DNA from: an uncultured Bacilli bacterium
GTDB taxonomy: Bacteria; Bacillota_I; Bacilli_A; RF39; UBA660
Direction: 5' to 3'
Length of the DNA stretch: 64,000 bases
Assembly (NCBI GenBank): GCA_910584655.1
Contig: CAJUBJ010000004.1
Coordinates: 94,361 to 158,360, forward strand
The position numbers and the translations under genes were made by a program. Below the pieces are notes generated by a model. That model had not been told where the DNA came from. It ran no database searches and was given only the letters and a program-made list of their open reading frames with translations. Position 1 is the first letter of the stretch. Each line of letters starts with the position of its first letter. Of this stretch, positions 54,188 to 61,913 are shown piece after piece.

Positions 54188-55016
54188 TATTATCCTTCTT
54201 TCTTAAAATCATTTCTTCATTACAAGATTTATACAAACCATTTAATTTATCACTATGAATATATAATTCACTTAATAATTCATTAACAATTTTTATTTTT
54301 TTACTTAAATCATCTATTTCTTTATCGTCTATAATTACCTTAGATTCACCATATATAATTTCTAGACTTTCTCCTAATTTAAATTTAACTTCTATATAAT
54401 CAGTAGTATTCATATAAGAATTACCAAATGTTATAGTAAATGTAGTTAATTTATCTAATACTTCTCCTTCAATATTGCTAAATAAAACAGTAGTACCATT
54501 TCCAAAAATAAATTTATTTTTTAAATCTTTATAACCTTCTAAAAACAAGTTGTGTTCTTTTACTATATTTAAACAATTTATAATATCATCTTCATTTATT
54601 TCTACATTTTTACTTTTATATTTTTCATCAAAAAATCTTCTATTATTAGTAGCATTAACATAATAATTATTTTCATTATTAACAAAATAAACTACGGCAA
54701 AATCTTCATCAAATACATGCTTATAAGGTTTATTAACACCTATACAAAAAGATATAAAATCTTTACTAATGGTATGAAAACCATACTCAATATCTTTACC
54801 TAATCTCTCTAATATCTTATTTAATTCATTTATATCTTTTATAAATCTCATATAAGAATTATTAAATATTTCAACAACACTATATAAATTTATACAATCT
54901 TGATAATCAATTTTTTCTTTTCTTCCCTTGTTAATAATTGAACAACTTTCATATACATCCTTAGCAGTATTAGTAGTAACTAAGTTAAAATCATATACAA
55001 AACAACTTAAATCCAT
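54177..55016 (-). CDS. hypothetical protein between coaC and coaB
   Basis: 279 aa, no TM or signal. N-terminal helical part (SVVEIFNNSYMRFIKDINEL), central beta-type stretches (CIGVNKPYKHVFDEDFAVVY; NKFIFGNGTTVLFSNIEGEV; TTFTITFGNSYMNTTDYIEV) and a helical end (IVNELLSELYIHSDKLNGLY). Not recognised. RBS GGAG lies in the end of coaC, and its stop overlaps coaB. Being locked between two CoA-synthesis genes suggests a link to the same metabolites; it could be a regulator or a partner enzyme. Confidence 0.7.
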   Translation of the reverse strand: MDLSCFVYDFNLVTTNTAKDVYESCSIINKGRKEKIDYQDCINLYSVVEIFNNSYMRFIKDINELNKILERLGKDIEYGFHTISKDFISFCIGVNKPYKHVFDEDFAVVYFVNNENNYYVNATNNRRFFDEKYKSKNVEINEDDIINCLNIVKEHNLFLEGYKDLKNKFIFGNGTTVLFSNIEGEVLDKLTTFTITFGNSYMNTTDYIEVKFKLGESLEIIYGESKVIIDDKEIDDLSKKIKIVNELLSELYIHSDKLNGLYKSCNEEMILRKKDNNEK

Positions 55017-55018
55017 TT

Positions 55019-55567
55019 CTAATTCTCCTTAAAAATATTTTCTAAATATTCTATAATTTTATTTTTATTAGCTAATTTACCAATTGCTTTATATCCACAA
55101 GCTAAATTACCAGTATCAGGTTCTATAAACTCATATCCATACTTTTTTAGTTTTCTAATATTGTCTTGAACAATTTTATTAGTATACATTCCATTATTCA
55201 TTGCAGGAGCAAAGACAACTTTAGTATCTGTAGCCATAATAGTTGTTGATAACATATCATCAGCAATCCCATTTGCAACTTTTCCAATTATATTTGCTGT
55301 AGCAGGCACTATTAAAAATAAATCTGCTTTTCTAGCTAAACTAATATGTTCTACTTCAATATGTTCTTTTTTTTCAAACATATCTGTAATAACTTTATGC
55401 TTAGATAGAGTTTCTAAGGTTAGGGGAGATATAAATTCACAAGCATTATTTGTCATAATAACATCTACTAAAGCTCCTTGATGTACTAGGTAAGAGACAA
55501 TTTCACAAGCTTTATAAGCAGCAATACCTCCAGTAATACCAATAACTATATTTTTATCTTTAAACAT
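55019..55567 (-). CDS. coaC: phosphopantothenoylcysteine decarboxylase (flavoprotein)
   Basis: 182 aa HFCD flavoprotein. FMN-binding start NIVIGITGGIAAYKACEIVS, catalytic His in VEHISLARKADLFLIVPATA, NIIGKVANGIADDMLSTTIM, PxMNxxM motif (APAMNNGMY), and the substrate-clamp cysteine in TGNLACGYKAIGKLA. These are the residues of true CoaC and not of peptide-modifying EpiD-type homologues alone. It decarboxylates phosphopantothenoylcysteine. First gene of a six-gene coupled operon; divergent from a LysR gene. Confidence 0.92.
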   Translation of the reverse strand: MFKDKNIVIGITGGIAAYKACEIVSYLVHQGALVDVIMTNNACEFISPLTLETLSKHKVITDMFEKKEHIEVEHISLARKADLFLIVPATANIIGKVANGIADDMLSTTIMATDTKVVFAPAMNNGMYTNKIVQDNIRKLKKYGYEFIEPDTGNLACGYKAIGKLANKNKIIEYLENIFKEN

Positions 55568-55610
55568 ACTATTCTTCCTTCCTTCATACTTAAAGTTTAT
55601 CTATAAATTA

Positions 55611-55640
55611 TTGATAAGTATAATATATAAATGTTATTAT
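55611..55640 (+). promoter_or_regulatory. candidate promoter of the LysR-type regulator gene
   Basis: TTGATA, 18-bp spacer, TATTAT. It lies in the 93-bp divergent region shared with coaC, where LysR proteins normally bind to control both directions. Confidence 0.5.
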
Positions 55641-55660
55641 ATTAATAAGGAGTGCTTATA

Positions 55661-56542
55661 ATGAATGTTAACTTAGAATTATATCGTATATTTTATGTGG
55701 TAGCAAAACACAAACATATGACAAGAGCTAGTGAAGAATTACATATATCTCAACCAGCTATATCTCAATCAATAAAAAAGCTGGAAGATGAATTAGGAGG
55801 AACTTTATTTTTAAGAAGTAATAAAGGAATGGAACTAACAGAAGAAGGTAAAATGTTTTATGATTATGTTAAAGGAGCATTAGAATTAATAAATAATGCT
55901 GAAAATGAGTTTACTTCTTACAAAGATTTATCAAAAGGAGAAATAAAAATAGGTTGTTCAACAACATTAACTAAATTAGTTCTTCTAGAATCTATAAAAA
56001 AGTTTCATCAAGATTATCCAAATATAAATATTGAAATAAAAAATGATTTGACTAGTAACTTAATACAGGATTTAAAAGTAGGGAAGTTAGACTTTGTTAT
56101 CTTTAATGAAAGTAATATAAAAGAAAAAAATGTTAATTTAAAAAAAATAAAAGAACTAAAACAAGGATTCATCTATAATAAAGAATATTTTGATGATAAT
56201 ATATCTTCGCTATATGATTTAAATAATTATCCATTAATTCTTCAAAAAAGTGAATCAAATTCTCGTAAACTGTTAGATTACATAGTAGAATCAAATAATA
56301 TAAAATTAATTCCTAAAATGGAAGTGGTAAGTCAAGATCTTATAACAGAATTTGTAAATATTGGTCTTGGCATCGGTTTTGTAATAGTTGATTTAGCAAA
56401 GAAAAAATTTCCTAACTTAAAAGAATTATCAATAAATAAAAAAATACCAAATATATCAGTATATTTGGCAACAAATAAATCCATACTATTAACATTTGCT
56501 AGCAAGAAATTCATAGAATATTTAAATAACGAAAATATTTAA
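55661..56542 (+). CDS. LysR-family transcriptional regulator
   Basis: 293 aa from ATG 55661, with AAGGAG 8 nt upstream; the GTG at 55652 belongs to that RBS region. N-terminal winged helix (LYRIFYVVAKHKHMTRASEE; LHISQPAISQSIKKLEDELG) and a C-terminal effector domain (GEIKIGCSTTLTKLVLLESI; VVSQDLITEFVNIGLGIGFV). It is divergent from the coaC operon, so it probably controls that operon and itself in response to a linked metabolite. Confidence 0.93.
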   Translation: MNVNLELYRIFYVVAKHKHMTRASEELHISQPAISQSIKKLEDELGGTLFLRSNKGMELTEEGKMFYDYVKGALELINNAENEFTSYKDLSKGEIKIGCSTTLTKLVLLESIKKFHQDYPNINIEIKNDLTSNLIQDLKVGKLDFVIFNESNIKEKNVNLKKIKELKQGFIYNKEYFDDNISSLYDLNNYPLILQKSESNSRKLLDYIVESNNIKLIPKMEVVSQDLITEFVNIGLGIGFVIVDLAKKKFPNLKELSINKKIPNISVYLATNKSILLTFASKKFIEYLNNENI

Positions 56543-56557
56543 ATATTCTTTTTTTAT
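56533..56557 (+). terminator. intrinsic terminator of the LysR gene
   Basis: AATATTT / AAATATT followed by CTTTTTTT, overlapping the final codons. Confidence 0.75.
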
Positions 56558-56694
56558 TTACTAAATCAAATTAAATTCATTATTCAAATAATAAAAAATA
56601 TCCAAAATAAAATTTATTAAGAAAGTTAATAATTTACCATTTACATTCACTAAATTTAATGTTATTTTACACATTGATACATTTGAAAAAAGTG

Positions 56695-56746
56695 ACCTCC
56701 TTGGCTTCAGGGGGATTGGTTGAGAAATCGATTTAGAAGCGGAGGT
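56695..56746 (+). promoter_or_regulatory. 5' UTR stem hiding the toxin ribosome binding site (copy 1)
   Basis: ACCTCC (56695-56700) pairs with GGAGGT (56741-56746) and GCTTC (56704-56708) with GAAGC (56736-56740), an 11-bp stem with a 3-nt bulge. The whole Shine-Dalgarno is in the stem. The identical stem is present in copy 2 at 57111-57162. Confidence 0.75.
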
Positions 56747-56752
56747 GATATT

Positions 56753-56830
56753 ATGAAACAGCGTGAGAGGAATCTCTGGTTAGTAATATTTGCACTTCTA
56801 GTTTTTGTGTTTGTTTTATTAGTAAAATAA
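56753..56830 (+). CDS. 25-aa candidate type I toxin, copy 1
   Basis: MKQRERNLWLVIFALL VFVFVLLVK: a charged N-terminus and one hydrophobic helix ending in Lys. Very strong RBS (GGAGGTGAT, 5 nt spacing), itself sequestered in a 5' stem. Size and shape are those of type I toxins such as the BsrG/TxpA, Fst and Ldr groups, but the sequence is not one I recognise. Toxins of this kind insert in the membrane and depolarise or disturb it. The 3' end overlaps a convergent antisense RNA. Confidence 0.75.
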   Translation: MKQRERNLWLVIFALLVFVFVLLVK

Positions 56831-56926
56831 AAAAAGCTGACTATCACTAGTCAGTAACAAAAACCAAGGAAGCCATTTGTCAACATCAAATGTATCATTT
56901 TTTTATTAAATGATATCTGCTTTCCT
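56829..56926 (-). ncRNA. candidate antisense antitoxin RNA, copy 1
   Basis: Predicted start about 12 bp downstream of the minus-strand promoter 56933-56961; ends at the terminator CTGACTA / TAGTCAG (56837-56854), followed on the minus strand by C and seven T. Length near 98 nt. It would be complementary to the 3' end of the toxin mRNA, as in BsrG/SR4 and TxpA/RatA. Confidence 0.6.
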
Positions 56927-56932
56927 AAACAA

Positions 56933-56961
56933 ATTATATCTTACATAATAAAATAAATCAA
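56933..56961 (-). promoter_or_regulatory. promoter of antisense RNA, copy 1
   Basis: Minus strand TTGATT, 17-bp spacer, TATAAT. Kept without change in copy 2 at 57349-57377. Confidence 0.75.
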
Positions 56962-57168
56962 TATTAAAATTACATACTTTTAAAGAACAAAAAAGTATTT
57001 TAAATATTAAAAAATATCCAAAATAAAATTTATTAAAAAAGTTAATAATTTACCGTTTACATTCACTAAATTTAATGTTATTTTACACATTGATACATTT
57101 GAAAAAAGTGACCTCCTTGGCTTCAGGGGGATTGGTTGAGAAATCGATTTAGAAGCGGAGGTGATATT

Positions 57169-57246
57169 ATGAAACAGCGTGAGAGGAATCTCTGGTTAGT
57201 AATATTTGCACTTCTAGTTTTTGTGTTTGTTTTATTAGTAAAATAA
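57169..57246 (+). CDS. 25-aa candidate type I toxin, copy 2
   Basis: The coding sequence is identical to the copy at 56753-56830 at the nucleotide level as far as I can compare, with the same RBS. The duplicate could arise by unequal recombination between flanking AT-rich sequence. Confidence 0.75.
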   Translation: MKQRERNLWLVIFALLVFVFVLLVK

Positions 57247-57342
57247 AAAAAGCTGACTATCACTAGTCAGTAACAAAAACCAAGGAAGCCATTTGTCAAC
57301 ATCAAATGTATCATTTTTTTATTAAATGATATCTGCTTTCCT
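57245..57342 (-). ncRNA. candidate antisense antitoxin RNA, copy 2
   Basis: Same promoter (57349-57377) and terminator hairpin (57253-57270) as copy 1. The two antisense RNAs would be nearly identical and could each act on both toxin mRNAs. Confidence 0.58.
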
Positions 57343-57435
57343 AAACCAATTATATCTTACATAATAAAATAAATCAATATTTAAATAATATGCTTTTGAA
57401 GACAAAAGTATTATAACTATAATACTAATGATACA

Positions 57436-57543
57436 TCCAAACATATTTTTATGATAGTACTATGTCTTATTCTTATAAACAAAACCCAATAACTCACTAC
57501 CATTATAAATATAGTATAACACATCTCCATTTCTATCTTCAAA
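57436..57543. repeat. RHS core repeat, copy A
   Basis: 108-bp segment matching 61801-61908 (offset 4365) with one clear mismatch, the C at 57460 that creates a stop codon. It encodes FEDRNGDVLYYIYNGSELLG and following core residues. Confidence 0.92.
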
Positions 57544-57817
57544 TATAATTGTTCTACCTTCTAAATAATAAGTAGTATTAATACCATTAACTACCTTAGA
57601 AGTTCTAATTCCATCTAAATTATACTTATATGTTATTGTATTAGTTCCATCACTATATGAAGCTAACTCACGACCATTCATCCAATTTAATGCTACATTA
57701 CCGATAGAAGTTGGATTACCAATTTCATCATAAGTAATCGTATCATTATTAAACTTAGTTAATAAATTTTGCCAATTATTATTTCCATAAGTATAAGTAT
57801 CTTCTTTAATAATAAAA
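57436..57817 (-). pseudogene. decayed RHS/YD-repeat core fragment
   Basis: Minus-strand reading begins just after a terminator (IIKEDTYTYGNNNWQNLLTK; DTITYDEIGNPTSIGNVALN; TITYKYNLDGIRTSKVVNGI), with YD-repeat motifs, then FEDRNGDVLYYIYNGSELLG. At KNKT a Tyr codon (TAT in the other copy) has become TAG, and after YYHKNMFG homology ends. There is no start, no toxin tip. It is the outermost remnant of a displaced RHS end. Confidence 0.85.
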
Positions 57818-57826
57818 ACAAAAAAA

Positions 57827-57852
57827 GATTATTGACTAATAAATCAACAATC
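57827..57852 (-). terminator. terminator after the DUF2691-like gene
   Basis: Minus strand GATTGTTGA / TCAATAATC stem followed by seven T; separates the immunity-like genes from the RHS fragment. Confidence 0.8.
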
Positions 57853-57944
57853 TTTCAAAACATTAAAGTTCATTAAATAAATCAAAGATATAATATATTA
57901 TAAAATTCCTATACTTCAGAACTTGAATTATTTTTATACATTCA

Positions 57945-58400
57945 TTAATCGCCATGAGCAAACATTGATAATCTTTTGCTAATATCTTTATATTTCCATT
58001 TTTTTATTCCTATTTTTTTTAGATTATCCTTTATAACTAATAAATATTTTTCTTCCTTAGAATAAATCTCTACATAAATATTATCAGTTATTAATATTAT
58101 CATTTCACAATTACTATTATAAAAATCTTCAACTGTTTCTATCTTAGTGATTATAGAATTATTTTTATACATTTGGATATTGCAAAAGACTGGATAACAC
58201 TCTTTTTCTATGCATTTTATAAAATCTTCATTATTATATAAACTTTTTTCAAAGAAATCTACAAAATGTAAATCAGATTCTTCCTTATATACTTCATCTT
58301 CTGTTACCTGCCACATACAATTCTTTGAAGGAAAATTATTTAATATTTTATATAAAATATTATTAATTTTGTTTTCTATCAAAAATTCCAATCCTTTCAA
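57945..58400 (-). CDS. DUF2691-like protein, candidate immunity protein
   Basis: 151 aa from TTG 58400, chosen because AAAGGTGAG lies just upstream and because the product then begins MKGLEFLIENKINNILYKIL, aligning with DUF2691 starts. Central block ECYPVFCNIQMYKNNS and ETVEDFYNSNCEMIILITDN IYVEIYSKEEKYL match the DUF2691 pattern as I remember it. DUF2691 has no known function; here it sits in a run of immunity-like genes downstream of RHS toxin sequences. A toxin-neutralising role is inference from position. Confidence 0.65.
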   Translation of the reverse strand: MKGLEFLIENKINNILYKILNNFPSKNCMWQVTEDEVYKEESDLHFVDFFEKSLYNNEDFIKCIEKECYPVFCNIQMYKNNSIITKIETVEDFYNSNCEMIILITDNIYVEIYSKEEKYLLVIKDNLKKIGIKKWKYKDISKRLSMFAHGD

Positions 58401-58471
58401 AAAAATCTCACCTTTCTTTTTGAGTGCCAAATTATAAGGAATATTCTACAATATTTTTTATTATTTAAAAT

Positions 58472-59128
58472 TTACTCTTTAAATCCATTAGAAATAAATT
58501 GATTAACTTTTTTTTCAATAATGTATGTATATTCAAAAGCCTCTTTTGCTTTTTTCCTCATTTTTTGAGCATATTCTTTATTGTACATCTTTGATTTTTT
58601 TAAATTGTTATTCTGATATAATTCAAAAACTAAATTAATGAATTTTTCAACTTTCTTACTATCATGTAATAAAAACGGATACATTCCTTTACACCATGGT
58701 ATAAATTCATCTTTAGGTAACTGAAGATTAAAGTTACCTATGTATTTTAAAGAATTAATAAAGGTTTTATTAATATTTAATCTACATATATAAGTATGAA
58801 GAATGCCTGTTTCATCCGGAAAATATTCAATTAAATTTTTTCTTTTTATCATATCATCTATGCTTTCATCAGTACTTGTTGGATAATAACGATTTTCAAA
58901 CCAAGTAAGACCAGTACAAACAGTGTCAATATTATTTAAAAATTCTTCGTTTATTTCTGATGGCAATGTATCTGATATCTTTAAATAGGCTTCTTTTTCT
59001 TTGCTATTACCATTTGTTATATTGTATATAAATAAATACTTTTTTACCTTTTCGCTTGTTTCACAAAGAACTAAAAATATATCTCCGTATTTCCAATTTT
59101 TTATATCTGCTTTAATATTATCTACCAC
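58472..59128 (-). CDS. candidate immunity protein, 'WKYGDIF' type (Imm26-like)
   Basis: 218 aa starting at GTG 59128. Shares with the 59346-60053 protein the start NWKYGDIFLVL (there KWKNGDTFALK), a central FENRYYPTSTDE-type block, and LKYIGNFNLQLPKDEFIPW (there LIYLGNYNLTPPENEFFPE). The W-x-x-GD-x-F opening resembles Imm26-type immunity proteins. No toxin gene is adjacent, so it would be an orphan immunity gene protecting against tips of relatives. RBS is weak. Confidence 0.65.
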   Translation of the reverse strand: MVDNIKADIKNWKYGDIFLVLCETSEKVKKYLFIYNITNGNSKEKEAYLKISDTLPSEINEEFLNNIDTVCTGLTWFENRYYPTSTDESIDDMIKRKNLIEYFPDETGILHTYICRLNINKTFINSLKYIGNFNLQLPKDEFIPWCKGMYPFLLHDSKKVEKFINLVFELYQNNNLKKSKMYNKEYAQKMRKKAKEAFEYTYIIEKKVNQFISNGFKE

Positions 59129-59174
59129 TCTCTATATATGTTCCAGAATCTCCTGTTGCTAAATCAATTTCTTT
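59118..59174 (-). pseudogene. 18-codon coding remnant
   Basis: After a TAG, the frame reads KEIDLATGDSGTYIESGR and stops at TAA 59118-59120, overlapping the start of the gene at 58472-59128. It could be the end of a deleted toxin or immunity gene. The remaining 59175-59345 is AT-rich with no ORF seen. Confidence 0.2.
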
Positions 59175-59345
59175 CTATATTTTAACATAAATAACTATCT
59201 TTTTATTATAGTAGAATAAAGGATTTAATCATTATTAATGCTTTTGTCATTTATTATAATATAATTTTGTTAAATAAGAAAATTCCAATTAAGCATATAA
59301 CTTAACTGGAATTTAATTTAGAGTTTTACTATTTTGTATGAATTT

Positions 59346-60053
59346 CTATAAATAATCACTATCTCCGCCTACATATGTCAATGTATCCTCGATTTTTGAT
59401 ATATCTTTTATTTTTTCATCTTTACTTAATTTAGGTTTATTATGAAAGGAATCCCAATATTCATTAATTAAAATATGTGTTCCCTTTGCAATTTCATTTT
59501 GTTTCCTAGCAAAATCTGTGTTAAAAGCTTCAGATTTCTTTTTATTAAACCATTCATAACTATTAATCATATTTTCTTGAAATCTGTCTAATATTAAAAA
59601 CTCTCGGTCAATATGATCCAAATATTCAGGAAAAAATTCATTTTCTGGTGGTGTTAAATTATAATTGCCTAAATATATTAGACTTTTTTGAAATTCTTTC
59701 GTTTTTTCTTTTGAAAAATGAGCAAGCTCTATTATGTTTAAAAAAATCATATTATATTCATTAGCATAAAATTTTAAATTATTTATTTTGTTTTTATTTA
59801 TATAATAAGGCCCATCCTCATACCAAAAAAAGCTGGTTTTAATATATTCTAATTTATTTAAGTCTTTTAAAGGATTTTTTAAATCAATAGATTCAGATGT
59901 TTTTATCCTTACTAAATTATTGCCTTCATTATTTATACCTATATTATTAATTATTAAATATTTGATACCATATTCTTCATACTTACAATCTTTTATATCA
60001 ATTTTTAGAGCAAATGTATCTCCATTTTTCCATTTATTATTGTAATTTTTCAA
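59346..60053 (-). CDS. candidate immunity protein, 'WKNGDTF' type (Imm26-like)
   Basis: 235 aa from TTG 60053, supported by AGGAGG 5 nt upstream. NKWKNGDTFALKIDIKDCKY at the start, LIYLGNYNLTPPENEFFPEY in the middle, and a C-terminal EDTLTYVGGDSDYL. Paralogous in layout and motifs to the 58472-59128 protein. It is the second gene after the orphan RHS toxin cassette, following a 2-TM protein. Confidence 0.68.
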   Translation of the reverse strand: MKNYNNKWKNGDTFALKIDIKDCKYEEYGIKYLIINNIGINNEGNNLVRIKTSESIDLKNPLKDLNKLEYIKTSFFWYEDGPYYINKNKINNLKFYANEYNMIFLNIIELAHFSKEKTKEFQKSLIYLGNYNLTPPENEFFPEYLDHIDREFLILDRFQENMINSYEWFNKKKSEAFNTDFARKQNEIAKGTHILINEYWDSFHNKPKLSKDEKIKDISKIEDTLTYVGGDSDYL

Positions 60054-60105
60054 TTGGACCTCCTACATAATATTCTTCATAAAATATCCCATATGATTTT
60101 ATCAT

Positions 60106-60816
60106 TTATTTATCCTGTTTGGGATTATTTTTGATTATCCTATTTATTTCTATATTGTCTATAATAAATTCAATTGCAGAAATGAAACTTTCCTTTTTTT
60201 TGGTAAAAAACAAAGTATGTGAATTACAATTTCCAAACAGCAACTTATTAGAACTAGTTTCGTAAATAATAGGTATTATAAAAGAGCCAATCGAGTTACT
60301 ATAACCACTTTTATTAAAAAAGGCAGGCTTTATATATAATATATTAAATATGTTTTCATATAAATTGTCTTTATCTTCTTCATACTCAACAATAATATAA
60401 ATATTATAAAATTTATTTTTATTATTATTAATTTTATCCAAATAGTCATTAACAATATTATCAAGATTTTTTAATAAGTTAGAATTATTCATTTTTTTAA
60501 CAAATATAAATTCAAGTGAGTTAACACTTTTTTCTATGTACATATCTGTATTAATATTTATCTTTTTATAAATGTAATTATCACTTTTTTTGAAAAAATC
60601 TTTTAATTTACATATAGAAAAGTTATTTGGTAAATAGATATCTTCTTTGCATACTTTATGATTAAGAAAAAAACGGAATATTTTTATAATAAATATTAGA
60701 ATTACTATAAATATAGAATAAAGTAAAATATTGTTTAATAGCAATATAATTAAAGTAATTATTAATATAATCTCACAGCATATAATTATTGTATTTAAAA
60801 TTTTTTTTATATTCAT
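60106..60816 (-). CDS. candidate membrane immunity protein (2 TM plus soluble domain)
   Basis: 236 aa from ATG 60816 (GGAGG 5 nt upstream; frame extends to TTG 60828). Two adjacent TM helices (NTIIICCEIILIITLIILLL; LYSIFIVILIFIIKIF) then a cytoplasmic domain (INTDMYIEKSVNSLEFIFVK; NIYIIVEYEEDKDNLYENIF; SFIIPIIYETSSNKLLFGNC). The organisation is the same as in the 61950-62699 protein. It is the first gene after the orphan RHS toxin, the normal place for its cognate immunity gene. Confidence 0.7.
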   Translation of the reverse strand: MNIKKILNTIIICCEIILIITLIILLLNNILLYSIFIVILIFIIKIFRFFLNHKVCKEDIYLPNNFSICKLKDFFKKSDNYIYKKININTDMYIEKSVNSLEFIFVKKMNNSNLLKNLDNIVNDYLDKINNNKNKFYNIYIIVEYEEDKDNLYENIFNILYIKPAFFNKSGYSNSIGSFIIPIIYETSSNKLLFGNCNSHTLFFTKKKESFISAIEFIIDNIEINRIIKNNPKQDK

Positions 60817-60867
60817 AAAAACCTCCAATGATTTGAAAATGTATTGTCAATAAAAAATTGAAATATG

Positions 60868-61911
60868 TTAAATGGGGCACACTTTCCTTGTTGAATTAAA
60901 AGGTATTATTAAAGGAAGAACGGGTTGATTAAAATTCGCTTTTTTGACATAAAATGGACTATTTTTTATTTTATATTTATTTGAATCATAATCTGCAGGA
61001 ATAGGTGGACCTATAATATTTGAGTTAATAATTTTAGAGTCGTTAGAATTATTTTTAGGTTTAACCTCTTTTTTTATTTGACGAAAAGCATTAGTTCCTC
61101 TATCAACAGTAACACCATTTATTGAAGATTGAATAAAGTCGAGCGAAGAATCATTTATTCCTATTGAAGCAGTAGAAGATAAAAAAGCTGAAAAAGTAAA
61201 ATCCATAATAGCTTCGCTTTTGGTCAAATTACCACTTGCATAATTTAAATGGGTGGACATAAAAGATGATCCTAATCCTGATATAATGTTTGCTGATACT
61301 TGTGAAATTAATCCTATTTCAACAGCTGGAGCTATAGTCCAAAGTATTGCTCCGCCTACTATTCCAGCACAAGAACCTATTATAATAGATTCCATTAAAT
61401 TATCACTTAATTGTTCGCCAGAAAGGACATTACATATTATTTGTGAAATCCCACTTGTAACTGCACCTATGATTAATGCTTCTAATACAAAATTTCCGCT
61501 ACTATCTTTTTTGTTTATTGGCAAATTATTACAATATACAAATAAATTGTTTCCATTAAATCCCTGACCAGTAATCATTGAATCCGCATTAATAAACCTT
61601 CCCATCTTCGGATTATAGTACCTTGAATTTAGATAATAGAAACCTGACTCTTCATCATAGTAATAACTACGATACCTGAATGGATTTATTGTACCTAAGT
61701 TAATATTACTACTATCAGTTATATTAACTAATGCTCCCCAAGAATCATATTCATAAGTTACTATTTCATTATAACTAGAATCTAGAATACCTATGATGTC
61801 TCCAAACATATTTTTATGATAGTAATATGTCTTATTCTTATAAACAAAACCCAATAACTCACTACCATTATAAATATAGTATAACACATCTCCATTTCTA
61901 TCTTCAAACAC
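60868..61911 (-). CDS. orphan RHS core-end with C-terminal toxin cassette
   Basis: 347 codons in an open frame beginning VFEDRNGDVLYYIYNGSELL directly after a terminator, with only a GTG and no RBS, so it is a displaced 3' end, not an autonomous gene. It has the RHS core-end signature (NPFRYRSYYYDEESGFYYLN; SRYYNPKMGRFINADSM), then a Gly/Ala-rich hydrophobic pre-toxin stretch (IIIGSCAGIVGGAILWTIAP) and a ~90-residue C-terminal tip (GTNAFRQIKKEVKP; KIKNSPFYVKKANFNQP) that should be the toxic domain; I do not recognise its family. Probably silent until recombined onto the full-length gene. Confidence 0.85.
   Translation of the reverse strand: MFEDRNGDVLYYIYNGSELLGFVYKNKTYYYHKNMFGDIIGILDSSYNEIVTYEYDSWGALVNITDSSNINLGTINPFRYRSYYYDEESGFYYLNSRYYNPKMGRFINADSMITGQGFNGNNLFVYCNNLPINKKDSSGNFVLEALIIGAVTSGISQIICNVLSGEQLSDNLMESIIIGSCAGIVGGAILWTIAPAVEIGLISQVSANIISGLGSSFMSTHLNYASGNLTKSEAIMDFTFSAFLSSTASIGINDSSLDFIQSSINGVTVDRGTNAFRQIKKEVKPKNNSNDSKIINSNIIGPPIPADYDSNKYKIKNSPFYVKKANFNQPVLPLIIPFNSTRKVCPI
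61579..61673. repeat. RHS core-end repeat, orphan copy
   Basis: 95 bp matching 63906-64000 (offset 2327) with a single C/T difference at 61598/63925. It encodes DEESGFYYLN to MGRFINADS. The match continues to the window edge, so its full length is unknown. Confidence 0.93.
61801..61908. repeat. RHS core repeat, copy B
   Basis: 108-bp partner of 57436-57543; here the reading frame is intact (YKNKTYYYHKNMFGDIIG). Confidence 0.92.
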
Positions 61912-61913
61912 AT

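Larger units (their letters stand above)
56592..56965. repeat. 374-bp unit, copy 1 (type I toxin-antitoxin-like)
   Basis: Near-identical to 57008-57381 at a constant offset of 416 bp, with only a handful of substitutions (for example AAGAAAG/AAAAAAG, ACCATTT/ACCGTTT, AAACAAA/AAACCAA). The unit contains a candidate plus-strand promoter (TTTACA 56640-56645, 17 bp, TATTTT), SD-sequestering stem, 25-aa ORF, minus-strand terminator and minus-strand promoter. The 11-bp inverted repeat TGATACATTTG (56675-56685) / CAAATGTATCA (56887-56897) could pair the mRNA 5' and 3' ends. Confidence 0.95.
57008..57381. repeat. 374-bp unit, copy 2 (type I toxin-antitoxin-like)
   Basis: Second tandem copy, 42 bp after the first ends. 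All functional elements are conserved: 5' stem, ORF, minus-strand hairpin with T-run, minus-strand promoter and the 11-bp inverted repeat. Substitutions fall outside these elements. Confidence 0.95.

Noticed and set aside
55019..55567. CoaC homologue as an EpiD/MrsD-type lantibiotic decarboxylase
   Set aside because: The HISLARKADL His, the PAMN motif and the ACG clamp Cys fit true CoaC, with CoaB in the same operon and no precursor peptide found.
56675..56897. 11-bp inverted repeat as the ends of a MITE or insertion sequence
   Set aside because: The repeats lie inside, not at the ends of, the duplicated 374-bp unit and show no target duplication; pairing of mRNA ends explains them better.
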